Notes: generated by a model from the letters alone, not told the origin. A stretch of DNA of 64,000 bases from Arthrobacter crusticola (GCF_004357995.1 NZ_SMTK01000003.1:620001-684000); one strand, 5' to 3'. Positions 39,418-48,232 are shown, counted from the first letter of the stretch. Numbers and translations: made by a program.

Positions 39418-40143
39418 ATGGATACCGCTGGCGAGCCTGCGCCGAAGATCAGGCTGCTGAGGGCAGCCGCGTCGCTGCTGGCCGAGTCCGGCGGGTCACC
39501 CGTATCAACGCGCCAGGTGACCCGGCTCGCCCGGGTCACCGCTCCCACCCTGTACCACCACTTTGGGGACAAGGAGGGCCTCTTTGACGCCGTCGTGGCC
39601 GAAGGCTTCACTGAATACCTCGAGGGCGAGCGCAACCTCCCCAGCTCGGGGCAGCCGGTGGAGGACCTGCGCCGTCATTGGGACAACCACGTGCAGTTCG
39701 GTCTCGACCATCCCCACCTGTACCTGGTCATGTTCGGCAATATCCGTCCGGAACGCCGGCCCTCGATGGTGGCCGAGGCCGAGGCGTTCCTCGAAGAAGT
39801 CCTGAAGCGGGCGGCCGCCGCGGCCCGCCTGGTCGTGCCGCCTGCCGAGGCGGCCCGAAGCCTGCTCGCGGCGAACATCGGCGTGACCCTCATGCTGATC
39901 GCCGAGCCCGCCTCCAACCGGAGCCTCGAACTGTCAGTGATGACACGCGAGGCTGTCATCTCCGCCATCGCGACCGATTCCGACTCGGACCCGGTCATCG
40001 ACACCGAGGGCACCCCTTCGGTGGTGGTCGCGGCCATTGCGCTGAATGCCGCGCTGCAGGCATCGCACCCCGACCAGCTCTCCAGCTCCGAGCTGAAGCT
40101 CTTCCTCGAGTGGCTGCATCGGATTTCCACCCGGACGGGCTGA
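39418..40143 (+). CDS. TetR/AcrR-family transcriptional regulator next to mtl genes
   Basis: Repressor of 241 residues. The N-terminal helix-turn-helix is STRQVTRLARVTAPTLYHHFGD, followed by KEGLFDAVVAEGFTEYL and a helical ligand-binding domain. It lies 58 bases upstream of mtlA on the same strand and divergent from ptsI, so it may sense a mannitol-related signal; this is inference from position. Its start looks leaderless. Confidence 0.88.
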   Translation: MDTAGEPAPKIRLLRAAASLLAESGGSPVSTRQVTRLARVTAPTLYHHFGDKEGLFDAVVAEGFTEYLEGERNLPSSGQPVEDLRRHWDNHVQFGLDHPHLYLVMFGNIRPERRPSMVAEAEAFLEEVLKRAAAAARLVVPPAEAARSLLAANIGVTLMLIAEPASNRSLELSVMTREAVISAIATDSDSDPVIDTEGTPSVVVAAIALNAALQASHPDQLSSSELKLFLEWLHRISTRTG

Positions 40144-40201
40144 CAAGCAACCAATTTATCCATTCCCCGCACTGACGCAGGGACAACGGTTAGGAACGCA
40201 C

Positions 40202-42175
40202 GTGGCAACACAAGCAGAAGCGGCGCCCCGCACCAGTGCGCGGGTCCGCGTCCAAAAATTCGGGACCTTCCTGTCCGGAATGATCATGCCCAACATCGGG
40301 GCCTTCATTGCGTGGGGCATCATCACCGCGTTCTTCATCGAGAAGGGCTTCACCCCGGTGGGCGTCCTTGGCGGTTTCGGTGAGAACGCGGCAGGAGAGC
40401 CGAACGTCGGGCTCGTCGGTCCGATGATCACCTACCTGCTCCCGCTGCTCATCGGCTACACCGGTGGGCGCATGGTCCACGGGCTCCGCGGCGGCGTCGT
40501 GGGAGCGGCGGCCACCATGGGCGTGATCGTGGGCACCGACATCCCCATGTTCATCGGTGCGATGATTATGGGCCCGCTCACCGCCCTCATTATGAAGAAG
40601 CTCGACGGACTCTGGGCGGGTAAGATCAAGCCCGGCTTCGAGATGCTCGTCGACAACTTCTCGGCAGGCATCGTCGCCGCAGCGATGGCGGTCTTCGGCC
40701 TGCTCGCCGTCGGGCCGCTGGTGACCGCCTTCAGCAACGCGGCCGGCGCCGTCGTCGACTTCCTCGTCACCAACGGACTGCTGCCCTTCACGAGCATCCT
40801 GATTGAACCGGCCAAGGTGCTCTTCCTTAACAACGCCATCAACCACGGCATCCTGACGCCGTTGGCCACCGAGCAGTCCCTTGAGAACGGCAAGTCGATC
40901 CTGTTCCTGCTCGAGGCCAACCCCGGCCCCGGCTTCGGTGTCCTGCTCGCCTACATGGTGTTCGGCCGCGGCATCGCCAAGGCCTCCGCCCCGGGCGCCG
41001 CGCTGATCCACTTCGTCGGCGGCATCCACGAGATCTACTTCCCCTACGTGCTGATGAAGCCCATCATGATTCTCGCCGCGATCGGCGGCGGCATGGCCGG
41101 CATCCTGACCCTCGTGATCACCGGCGCGGGCCTGCGCTCGCCGGCCGCCCCGGGCAGCATTCTCGCCGTGTACGCCGCGACGGCCTCCGACAGCTACGTC
41201 GGGGTCACCCTCTCGGTGCTGCTCGCCACCGCGGTGTCCTTCCTGATCGGTTCGGTGATCCTCAAGACCACCCGGAACCCGGCCGACGACGACGGCAGCC
41301 TCAGCAACGCCACCGCCCGCATGGAAGGCCTCAAAGGCCGCAAGAGCTCGGTCTCCGGTCTGATCGGCGCCAAGGGAGAGGCGCCCGCCGGCCCGATCCG
41401 CAATGTCGTTTTCGCCTGCGACGCCGGCATGGGATCGAGTGCCATGGGAGCCTCAGTGCTGCGGAACAAGTTCAAGGCAGCCGGCCTGACGGACGTCACG
41501 GTCACGAACTCCTCGATCGCGAACCTCACCGACTCCTACGACCTGGTGGTCACCCACCAGGACCTGACGGAGCGGGCCCGGCCGCTGACCGCCGCAGCAA
41601 CTCACGTCTCCGTGGACAACTTCATGAACAGCCCGCGGTACGACGAGATCGTCGACCTGGCCCGCAGCCAGCGCGAAGGGGACGGCACACCGGCGCCCGA
41701 CAGCGGAGCGCCCGACATCTCCGAGCAGGCCCAGCCGGCAGGCGATGAAGTCCTCGCGGAGCGGAGCGTCGTCCTGCAGGGAAGCGCGACCAACCAGGCC
41801 GATGCCATCAACGAGGCCGGCCGGCTGCTGGTGGACCGCGGTGCGGTCGAGGAGAGCTACATCGCGGCCATGCACGAACGCGAGCGTTCGGTGCCGACCT
41901 ACATGGGCAACTTCCTGGCCATCCCGCACGGCACCAATGCCGCCAAGGAATACATCAAGCGTTCGGCCGTCTCGATCGTGCGCTACCCCGAGGGCATCGA
42001 CTGGAACGGGAAGCAGGTAAAGTTCGTCGTCGGCGTGGCCGGGGTGAACAACGAGCACCTCTCGATCCTGTCGGCCATCGCCCGCGTCTTCTCGGACAAG
42101 GAGCAGGTGGCGCGCCTCGACCGGGCCGAAACCGTCGACGAGGTTCTCTCGCTCTTCGGGAAGGTGAACGCCTAG
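40202..42175 (+). CDS. mtlA: Mannitol-specific PTS permease, EIICBA fusion
   Basis: Imports D-mannitol and delivers mannitol-1-phosphate. The IIC membrane domain spans about residues 15-350 (FLSGMIMPNIGAFIAWGIIT, AKASAPGAALIHFVGGIHEI). IIB carries the phospho-Cys C406 (NVVFACDAGMGSSAMG), and IIA, from about residue 515, the phospho-His H576 (FLAIPHGTNAAKEY). All three domains are in one 657-residue protein, so only EI and HPr are needed. GTG start. Its last base overlaps the GTG of mtlD. Confidence 0.96.
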   Translation: MATQAEAAPRTSARVRVQKFGTFLSGMIMPNIGAFIAWGIITAFFIEKGFTPVGVLGGFGENAAGEPNVGLVGPMITYLLPLLIGYTGGRMVHGLRGGVVGAAATMGVIVGTDIPMFIGAMIMGPLTALIMKKLDGLWAGKIKPGFEMLVDNFSAGIVAAAMAVFGLLAVGPLVTAFSNAAGAVVDFLVTNGLLPFTSILIEPAKVLFLNNAINHGILTPLATEQSLENGKSILFLLEANPGPGFGVLLAYMVFGRGIAKASAPGAALIHFVGGIHEIYFPYVLMKPIMILAAIGGGMAGILTLVITGAGLRSPAAPGSILAVYAATASDSYVGVTLSVLLATAVSFLIGSVILKTTRNPADDDGSLSNATARMEGLKGRKSSVSGLIGAKGEAPAGPIRNVVFACDAGMGSSAMGASVLRNKFKAAGLTDVTVTNSSIANLTDSYDLVVTHQDLTERARPLTAAATHVSVDNFMNSPRYDEIVDLARSQREGDGTPAPDSGAPDISEQAQPAGDEVLAERSVVLQGSATNQADAINEAGRLLVDRGAVEESYIAAMHERERSVPTYMGNFLAIPHGTNAAKEYIKRSAVSIVRYPEGIDWNGKQVKFVVGVAGVNNEHLSILSAIARVFSDKEQVARLDRAETVDEVLSLFGKVNA

Positions 42176-43320
42176 TGAAGGCCGTGCACTTTGGGGCCGG
42201 GAACATCGGCCGCGGCTTCGTGGGGCTGCTGCTCCACGAAGCCGGCTATGAGGTGGTGTTCGCCGATGTGGCCGAGGCGCTGATCGACCAGCTCGCCTCA
42301 ACGCCGTCCTATACGGTCCACGAGGTCGGAGAGGAGCCCACCGACAAGACGGTGGACAACTACCGGGCCCTGAACTCGCGCGCCGAGGAGGCTGCGGTGA
42401 TCGAGGAGATCGCCACCGCCGACATGGTCACCACCGCCGTCGGGCCGGGGGTGCTGAAGTTCCTAGCTCCGGTGATCGCAGCCGCCATCGCGCGGCGGTC
42501 ACCGGAGGCACCCCCGCTGCAGGTGATGGCATGCGAGAATGCGATCAACGCCACCGACCTCCTGCGGGAGGCCGTGGTGGACGCGTACTCGGGGGACCGG
42601 AGCGGGCTGCACACGCGGGCGGTCTTCGCCAATACCGCGGTAGACCGGATCGTGCCGAACCAGGCGCCGGGGCAGGGCCTCGACGTGACGGTGGAGACCT
42701 TCTACGAATGGGTCATCGACCGGACCCCGTTCGGGGGCAGCGAGCCTCGGATTCCCGGGGCCACCTACGTGGACGACCTCGCCCCGTACATCGAGCGCAA
42801 GCTGTTCACGGTCAACACCGGGCACGCCGCCTGCGCCTATTTCGGCTACGCGGCCGGGGTCGAAAAGATTTCCGATGCCATGGCGGATTCCGAGGTGGCG
42901 CGCCGGGTGCGGGCCGTGCTGGAGGAGACGAAGCAGCTGCTGGTCACCAAGCACGGCTTCGCCGCCGACGAGCAGGAGGCGTACGTGCAGAAAATCCTGC
43001 GCCGGTTCTCCAACCCGCACCTGCCGGACACGGTGGTGCGGGTCGGACGGGCGCCGCTGCGCAAGCTGGGACGCCACGAACGCTTCGTCGGCCCCGCGGC
43101 CGAACTCGCCGAGGGCGGTACCCATCCGGCCGCCCTGCTGGCGGCGATGGAGGCAGCACTTGCCTTCACTGATCCGGCAGATCCCGAAGTCGAGGAACTT
43201 GCCCGCATCATTGGTAGCAACCCGGCGGAAGAGGCGGTCACCCGGATCACGGGCCTGGACGCGGGGCACGTCCTGTTCCCATCGGTCCTTGACCTGATCA
43301 AGGCCCGCGCCGCGGTGTAG
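42175..43320 (+). CDS. mtlD: Mannitol-1-phosphate 5-dehydrogenase
   Basis: Oxidises mannitol-1-phosphate to fructose-6-phosphate. The NAD site is MKAVHFGAGNIGRGFVGLLL, and VFADVAEALIDQL, ACENAINATDLLRE and ERKLFTVNTGHAACAYFGY are family signatures. 381 residues. GTG start overlapping the mtlA stop by 1 base, so the two are tightly coupled. A strong hairpin ends the operon. Confidence 0.96.
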   Translation: MKAVHFGAGNIGRGFVGLLLHEAGYEVVFADVAEALIDQLASTPSYTVHEVGEEPTDKTVDNYRALNSRAEEAAVIEEIATADMVTTAVGPGVLKFLAPVIAAAIARRSPEAPPLQVMACENAINATDLLREAVVDAYSGDRSGLHTRAVFANTAVDRIVPNQAPGQGLDVTVETFYEWVIDRTPFGGSEPRIPGATYVDDLAPYIERKLFTVNTGHAACAYFGYAAGVEKISDAMADSEVARRVRAVLEETKQLLVTKHGFAADEQEAYVQKILRRFSNPHLPDTVVRVGRAPLRKLGRHERFVGPAAELAEGGTHPAALLAAMEAALAFTDPADPEVEELARIIGSNPAEEAVTRITGLDAGHVLFPSVLDLIKARAAV

Positions 43321-43343
43321 CCCGGGTCAGCCGGCAGACTAAA

Positions 43344-43386
43344 GCGGGAGTGCTCCCTCTCCGGTCCGGAGGGGGAGCACTTCCGC
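43344..43386. terminator. Bidirectional terminator between mtlD and tetR
   Basis: A long stem (core AGTGCTCCCTCTCCGG with CCGGAGGGGGAGCACT, extended outward by GCGG/CCGC) contains a 1-base geometric centre. It lies between convergent genes and would act in both directions. Confidence 0.8.
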
Positions 43387-43401
43387 GTTGAGGCGCCGGG
43401 G

Positions 43402-44079
43402 TCAGCCGGAAGCGGCCCGGTGGGCGGCCTCGATTCCGTCGAGGATGAGTCCGAGCCCGAACGCAAATTCATCCCCGTAGGCGTAGCCGGGCTGAAGGAT
43501 ATGGGTCTGCGCCATTTCGGCGAGGTGGGGAAAGGCGCCGGACATCATGTGCTGCTGGGCCAGGATGTCCTCGGTTGCCGTGTTGACGTCCACGGCCTCG
43601 CTCAGCGGCAGGGAGGCCTCCTGGAGGGCGAATCCGTCGACGTAGCTGTCGAGCAGCGACATCGCGTGCGCAGTGAGCGTCATTGAGAATCCCGCACCGC
43701 GCAGACAGGCGATCACGGCGTCGAGGTGCCCCAGCGTTGCAGCGCCCGGTGTGGAGCGCATCACGCTGATCGCCCACGGATGCCGGGCCCAAGCGGCGCG
43801 GGCGGAGTGCGCGCGGTCCTCGAGGGCCGTCCGCCAGGGGGTATCCGTCGAAGGCAGGGCGATTTCGTCGAACACCAGATCGACCATGCCGTCGATAATG
43901 TCGTCCTTGTTCTTCACGTGGTAGTAGAGCGACATGGCCTCCACACCCAGCGCCTGGGCGAGCCTGCGCATGCTCAGGGACTCGAGACCACCGGCGTCGG
44001 CTAGGTCCACGGCCACCCGCACCGCCCGGTCCCGGGAAACCGGATCCCGGGGCGCCTTCGGCCCTCGTGTCGATGCCAT
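43402..44079 (-). CDS. TetR-family transcriptional regulator with two tandem operators
   Basis: Repressor of 225 residues. A basic N-terminus (STRGPKAPRDPVSRDRAV) precedes the helix-turn-helix SMRRLAQALGVEAMSLYYHV and a C-terminal domain of the TetR_C type (RAAWARHPWAISVMRSTPG). It is divergent from the remains of a DUF4386 membrane-protein gene. Two 17-bp palindromes lie between them, the nearer one abutting its own -10 box (TAATCT on the minus strand), so it should repress itself as well as its lost target. Confidence 0.9.
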   Translation of the reverse strand: MASTRGPKAPRDPVSRDRAVRVAVDLADAGGLESLSMRRLAQALGVEAMSLYYHVKNKDDIIDGMVDLVFDEIALPSTDTPWRTALEDRAHSARAAWARHPWAISVMRSTPGAATLGHLDAVIACLRGAGFSMTLTAHAMSLLDSYVDGFALQEASLPLSEAVDVNTATEDILAQQHMMSGAFPHLAEMAQTHILQPGYAYGDEFAFGLGLILDGIEAAHRAASG

Positions 44080-44134
44080 CGCACTCCCTTCGTGGATCTC
44101 CGCAGCTGGCTCCCACCCGCTCTACCCAAAGATT

Positions 44135-44151
44135 ACCTTACGGCGTATGGT
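44135..44151. promoter_or_regulatory. TetR operator copy 1
   Basis: ACCTTACG-G-CGTATGGT: 8-bp half sites that match as ACC(T/A)TACG around a single central base. It abuts the TAATCT -10 box of the tetR gene (44135-44130, minus strand). The second copy starts 30 bases further, about three DNA turns away on the same helix face. Confidence 0.7.
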
Positions 44152-44164
44152 GTGGACAGTTCCG

Positions 44165-44181
44165 ACCTTACGCCGTCAGGT
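44165..44181. promoter_or_regulatory. TetR operator copy 2
   Basis: ACCTTACG-C-CGTCAGGT: the left half is identical to copy 1 and the right half matches at 6 of 8 positions. It lies on the side of the broken DUF4386 gene. Confidence 0.7.
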
Positions 44182-44256
44182 ACGACGGCGCGGCCTTCGA
44201 AAAACCCTCCTCCCGGGTATAGCACTCCCCGCGGCCGCCGCGGCAGTACTGCCGGA

Positions 44257-44610
44257 GTGCCGGCCGGAATCCCGCTGCAGGTAGGAGGCCGCACCGCGGC
44301 CCTCGCCGTCAACGGCGGCTTCCTCTCCTACCAGGTGGCGATGGCCGGGCTGGGACTCGGCAGCGTCTTCTTCTGCTCCCTGCTGCTGCGCAAGCGCCTG
44401 GTGCCGTGGTTCCTCCCCGTCTGGGGGCTGGCCGGATATGCGGCCTTCGCCGCTGGAGCCGTGCTTGAGATCCTGGGCTTCGCCGGGCTCGGCATGGTCT
44501 TTACCGTTTCGGGCGGGCTCTTCGAGCTCTTCGGGATCTAGCTCCTCGCCGGGAAGTCCCCGCTGATCATCCCCGCGGCGGTGCCTGCGGAGAAGCTCAC
44601 GGTGTCCTAA
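44257..44610 (+). pseudogene. Truncated DUF4386 membrane protein with internal stop
   Basis: The frame encodes the C-terminal part of a DUF4386-like membrane protein (SLLLRKRLVPWFLPVWGL, then AGYAAFAAGAVLEILGFAGL and SGGLFELFGI). The N-terminal membrane helices expected for the family are missing, and there is no start codon with a ribosome-binding site; GTG 44257 is nominal. An in-frame TAG at 44539-44541 sits where the family has Trp (I-W-L-L), so a TGG to TAG change is likely; the frame then continues LLAGKSPLIIPAAVPAEK to TAA 44608. It is divergent from, and probably once controlled by, the neighbouring TetR. The region 44611-44800 holds nothing further that I can recognise except a possible TACGAT box. 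Confidence 0.65.
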
Positions 44611-44800
44611 CTCCGGGGCCTCGGCGCCGCATTCGCAGGTAGTCGGGACGGCGCGCTCCTACCACGGGAAACCGCGCCGGGCCATCGAAAGCGGGCGCGC
44701 GGCGGAGGGGGGCACCTGTCCGCAGCGGGAAGGGCTGCGGCGGTACGATCGGCTCACGATCCCGGTTCGACGCCAAGGACACACCAGCAGGGAGGATGCC

Positions 44801-44962
44801 ATGACCAGCGAGACGCCCGACCCGGCGCAGGACATCGACAGCAGCGACATCGAAGCCATCCAGAATGACGAGGGCCTGATTCAGGCCGACCGGGTGGACC
44901 TGATCACCAGCCAGCTCGAGGAAGAGGACGCCGACCCGGACCGGGATCCGCCCGCCTCCTGA
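44801..44962 (+). CDS. Small acidic hypothetical protein (53 residues)
   Basis: ATG 44801 is preceded by GGAGG at 44791-44795 and by a TACGAT box about 55 bases upstream. The 53-residue product starts MTSETPDPAQDIDSSDIEAI and ends ADPDRDPPAS. It is very acidic, with no Cys, no hydrophobic segment and mostly Asp, Glu, Ser and Pro. I do not recognise it. The clean ribosome-binding site, typical codon use and free-standing position make a real small gene likely. No function is assigned. Confidence 0.6.
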   Translation: MTSETPDPAQDIDSSDIEAIQNDEGLIQADRVDLITSQLEEEDADPDRDPPAS

Positions 44963-45049
44963 CTGGCGCAGAACCCCGGGCGCCCGCCCGCTTGCCGCCG
45001 GTACCGCCCAGTTTGCGGCGGGATCAGCGAGCGGGGGCAGTGGGCGGGG

Positions 45050-45829
45050 TCACCGGCTGAGAAAGACGTTGACGCGCTCGGCGAGCCGGGCAGGGTCGAC
45101 GTCGTGGCCCTGACCGTCGAGGACATCGAGCTCCGCCCCGGGAACCAGCTCGGCGATGCCGCGGGCACCCCACTGCAGGAAGTCCGGGGAGGCGCCACCG
45201 GCCAGGGACAAGGTGCGGGCGGTAATGGAGGCCAACTCGGCCGGAATGCTGCTGTCGCCCATCACGGCGTCGTCATATCCGAGGGTGGGGGCGATGGCGG
45301 TCATCCCCTCCCAGCTGGGCGATGATTTCATGTGCTGCACCGCGGGGCCGGGTACTCCGACCCGGGTCAGGAATGCCGTCACTGCGCCGTCGCGGTCTCC
45401 GGCGCCCAGCGCCGAGCCCAGTTCCGCCGTATAGGCGAGGGCCGCCGGCCGGGCCGGCTCGGGCATGAAGGGCACCTCGTACACAATCAGGTCGGTGACC
45501 TCCGCGGCGAGGCGGGCGGCCGCGAGCGCGGCCAGCGCCCCACCGGAGGACATGCCCAGGAGGGCGGCCGGAGCGCCGACCGCTGAGATCAGGGCCGCGA
45601 TGTCCTCGATCTCCCGGTCCACGGCATAGGGAAGGGTGTCGCTGCTGGCACCGCGGCCCCGGCGGTCGTACAGCACGACGGTGCGCGTCGGCGCCAGCCC
45701 GGGGGCGACGGCGCGCATCGGCCCCGCGCCGCGGTGGCACATGGCGCCGTCGATGAGGATGACCGCCGGGCCCGCCCCCTGGGTTTCGTAGCCGATGCGG
45801 GTTCCGTCGGCGGAGCGCACCTCGCTCAT
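45050..45829 (-). CDS. Alpha/beta hydrolase
   Basis: Hydrolase of 259 residues. The oxyanion region is GPAVILIDGAMCHRGAG and the nucleophile elbow GMSSGGA; the second copy of the fold's acid is in the LDVLDGQGHDVDPA region, which also supplies the His. Substrate unknown; sequences like this are often annotated as esterase or haloperoxidase-like. ATG 45829 overlaps by 4 bases (ATGA) the stop of a short upstream ORF that looks like a GNAT fragment, so translation may depend on that ORF. Confidence 0.85.
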   Translation of the reverse strand: MSEVRSADGTRIGYETQGAGPAVILIDGAMCHRGAGPMRAVAPGLAPTRTVVLYDRRGRGASSDTLPYAVDREIEDIAALISAVGAPAALLGMSSGGALAALAAARLAAEVTDLIVYEVPFMPEPARPAALAYTAELGSALGAGDRDGAVTAFLTRVGVPGPAVQHMKSSPSWEGMTAIAPTLGYDDAVMGDSSIPAELASITARTLSLAGGASPDFLQWGARGIAELVPGAELDVLDGQGHDVDPARLAERVNVFLSR

Positions 45830-46017
45830 CGGTGGGTTCCTTTCGTCGTCACGAACGGATCCGCGTCCGCTCGTGCGTCCTGGCCGGACGGCTGCTTCTT
45901 CAGCTGGATGGCAGTCGTCTCCCCGGACCTCATCCGCTCGTCGATGTAGGTGCTCATGCTGCCGGCTAACCAGGGGCCGGGTCTTTCCGCGGGCATGGGG
46001 GAAAGGGTGATCTGCAT
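45826..46017 (-). pseudogene. N-terminal fragment of a GNAT acetyltransferase
   Basis: A 63-residue ORF with AAAGGATC before its ATG. The first 45 residues (MQITLSPMPAERPGPWLAGS, then STYIDERMRSGE) match the start of a GNAT subgroup whose members begin with a basic-hydrophobic strand and an M-x-x-Y-x-x-E-R-x-x-x-G-E helix. The acetyl-CoA-binding part is absent; the last 20 residues (SGQDARADADPFVTTKGTHR) look unrelated. The remainder of the domain was probably deleted, leaving a leader peptide coupled to the hydrolase gene. Similarity is judged by eye. Confidence 0.45.
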
Positions 46018-46110
46018 GGCTGATCCTTTCACGCAGGCTCCCCGGGCACCAGAGCGCCCCGGAACCGGTCCCCGCGCCGGCCGTTGGACCGCCGTATCGG
46101 CCGCCGCGCG

Positions 46111-47250
46111 TTACCGGCGCAGCTGGTCGACCATGTCCATCACCACGGCGCGCAGGTTGCCGCCGTTCTCCTCGGCGACCCGGCGCTGGCGCTGGTACCC
46201 GGCGCCCCGGGTCAGGATCGTCTCGACGTCGGCCAGTTCGTCGCTGCAGCCCAGCTTCGCGGCGACCGGTTCCAGCCGGTTGAGCACCTCCGTGAGGTGC
46301 TCGGTGACGAGCTGTTCCTTGCCGGAGGCATCGAGGATGATGATGGCGTCGAGGCCGTACCGGGCGGCCCGCCACTTGTTCTCCTGCACATGCCACGGCG
46401 GCATCGTCGGGATGGTCCGGCCGGCGTCGAGCTGGGTGGAGAACTCGTCGACAAGGCACTGGGTCAACGCAGCCACCGCGCCGACGTCCTGGAGGGTGGA
46501 GAGCCCGTCGCAGACGCGCATTTCGACGGTGCCGAGGTTGCCGACCGGGCGCACGTCCCAGCGGATCTCACTCACCGAATCGATGACCCCGGTGGTGAAC
46601 ATGTCGGAAACGTACGCCTCGTACGCCTCCCAGTCCGGGAACTGGAAGGGCAGCCCGGCGGTGGGAAGCTGCTGGAACATCAGCGCCCGCTGTGAGGCAT
46701 ACCCGGTGTCCTCCCCGCCCCAGAAGGGGGAGGAGGCCGAGAGCGCCTGGAAGTGGGGGAAGTAGTTGATGAGCCCGTCCAGCACCGGCAGGGCCTTGTC
46801 CCGCGAATCGAGCCCGACATGGACGTGCACGCCGTAGATCACCATCTGGCGGCCCCACCACTGGGTGCGGTCGATCAGCTTGAAGTAGCGTTCCTTGTCC
46901 GAGACGGGCTGGGAACGCGGAGCGCTGAAGGGGTGGGACCCGGCGGAGAACAGCTCGACGCCCATCGGATCGGTGACCTCCCGCACCGCGGCCAGGGACC
47001 TTCTCAGGTCCGCCTTCGCCTCGGCGACGGTCGTGCAGACGCCGGTCACGAGCTCGACGGTGTTCAGCAGCAGTTCCTGCTTGATGTGCGGGTGTTCCTC
47101 GTCGTCCTGGAGTTCGGGGTGGTTGGCGGTGACCCCCCGCAGGACCTCCTCAGCGGCCGACACGAGCTCTCCGCTGTGCCGGTCGACCAAAGCCAGCTCC
47201 CACTCAACGCCCAGGGTGGACTGGGCTGAGCGTGCAAAATCGATCTTCAT
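46111..47250 (-). CDS. YbdK-type carboxylate-amine ligase (glutamate-cysteine ligase family 2)
   Basis: Protein of 379 residues of the GCS2/YbdK family, with TLGVEWELALVDRHSGEL at the start, KQELLLNTVELVTGVC, YGVHVHVGLDSRDKAL and NLGTVEMRVCDGLST. YbdK enzymes show weak glutamate-cysteine ligase activity; the true substrate is usually unknown, and actinobacteria use other enzymes for mycothiol. ATG 47250 is chosen because the conserved start MKIDFARSAQSTLGVEWE follows. It is divergent from the AroE-like gene. Confidence 0.9.
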   Translation of the reverse strand: MKIDFARSAQSTLGVEWELALVDRHSGELVSAAEEVLRGVTANHPELQDDEEHPHIKQELLLNTVELVTGVCTTVAEAKADLRRSLAAVREVTDPMGVELFSAGSHPFSAPRSQPVSDKERYFKLIDRTQWWGRQMVIYGVHVHVGLDSRDKALPVLDGLINYFPHFQALSASSPFWGGEDTGYASQRALMFQQLPTAGLPFQFPDWEAYEAYVSDMFTTGVIDSVSEIRWDVRPVGNLGTVEMRVCDGLSTLQDVGAVAALTQCLVDEFSTQLDAGRTIPTMPPWHVQENKWRAARYGLDAIIILDASGKEQLVTEHLTEVLNRLEPVAAKLGCSDELADVETILTRGAGYQRQRRVAEENGGNLRAVVMDMVDQLRR

Positions 47251-47386
47251 GGGCTGGCTCCTGACCGGTACCGGACTGTGTGCTGGTTTTTCGCCTCGGC
47301 AGCGCGTCATCGCGAATGAGAACTGAGCCAATCGTAGTGCAGGGCCCGCACCAGCGCGCGCGGCGATCGGATGGAACAATGGGCAC

Positions 47387-48202
47387 GTGCCGATCCTCAA
47401 TAAAGACATGACCCTGTGCATCTCCCTCGCCGCGCGCCCTAGCAATATCGGCACCCGGTTCCACAACTACCTGTACGACGAGCTGGGGCTGAACTACATC
47501 TACAAGGCGTTCACCACCACGGACCTGCCCGCGGCAATCGGCGGCGTGCGCGCGCTGGGGATCCGCGGCTGTGCCATTTCCATGCCCTTCAAGGAGGACG
47601 TCATCGCCCTCGTTGACCGCATGGACCCCTCGGCGACGGCGATCGATTCGGTCAACACCATCGTCAACGACGACGGCGTGCTCACCGCGTACAACACCGA
47701 TTACCTCGCCGTGGCCCGGCTGCTGGCCAACCACAAGGTGTCTACGGACCACACGGTGCTGGTACGCGGCTCCGGCGGCATGGCGAAGGCGGTTGTGGCG
47801 GCGGTGCGCGACTCCGGATTCCGGGACGTGACGGTTGTGGCGCGGAACGAGGAGGCCGGCCGGGCGCTGGCCGAGCTGTACGGGTTCGCCTGGCAGCAGG
47901 AGGTCGGCTCCTCGACCGCAGGGCTGCTGATCAATGTCACCCCGGTCGGGATGGCGGGCCCGGACGCGGACGAGGTCTCCTTCCCGGCCGCCGCGATTGA
48001 AGCGGCCTCGGTGGTCTTCGATGTCGTCGCGCTGCCCTCGGAGACCCCGCTGATCCGTGCTGCCCGCGCCGCGGGCAAGCCCGTGATCACCGGCGCCGAG
48101 GTCATCGCCCTCCAGGCGGAGGAGCAGTTCGTGCTCTACACCGGGGTGCGTCCCTCCGCGGAGCAGGTGGCCGCCGCAGGCGAATTCTCCCGGCAGGGTT
48201 GA
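47387..48202 (+). CDS. Shikimate 5-dehydrogenase-like protein (AroE superfamily)
   Basis: Protein of 271 residues with the AroE fold: the catalytic Lys in CAISMPFKEDVIAL, then AIDSVNTIVNDDG with AYNTDYLAVARLL carrying the catalytic Asp, and a Rossmann loop VRGSGGMAKAVVAAVRDSG. The N-terminal substrate segment reads CISLAARPSNIGTRFHNYL, where true AroE has a S-L-S-P motif, so the substrate may not be shikimate. GTG start with a weak AACAAT box 6 bases upstream. It is probably a paralogue; the main aroE would be elsewhere. Confidence 0.82.
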   Translation: MPILNKDMTLCISLAARPSNIGTRFHNYLYDELGLNYIYKAFTTTDLPAAIGGVRALGIRGCAISMPFKEDVIALVDRMDPSATAIDSVNTIVNDDGVLTAYNTDYLAVARLLANHKVSTDHTVLVRGSGGMAKAVVAAVRDSGFRDVTVVARNEEAGRALAELYGFAWQQEVGSSTAGLLINVTPVGMAGPDADEVSFPAAAIEAASVVFDVVALPSETPLIRAARAAGKPVITGAEVIALQAEEQFVLYTGVRPSAEQVAAAGEFSRQG

Positions 48203-48232
48203 CCCATCCGGCGATGCTGACCCGGCGGGCCC

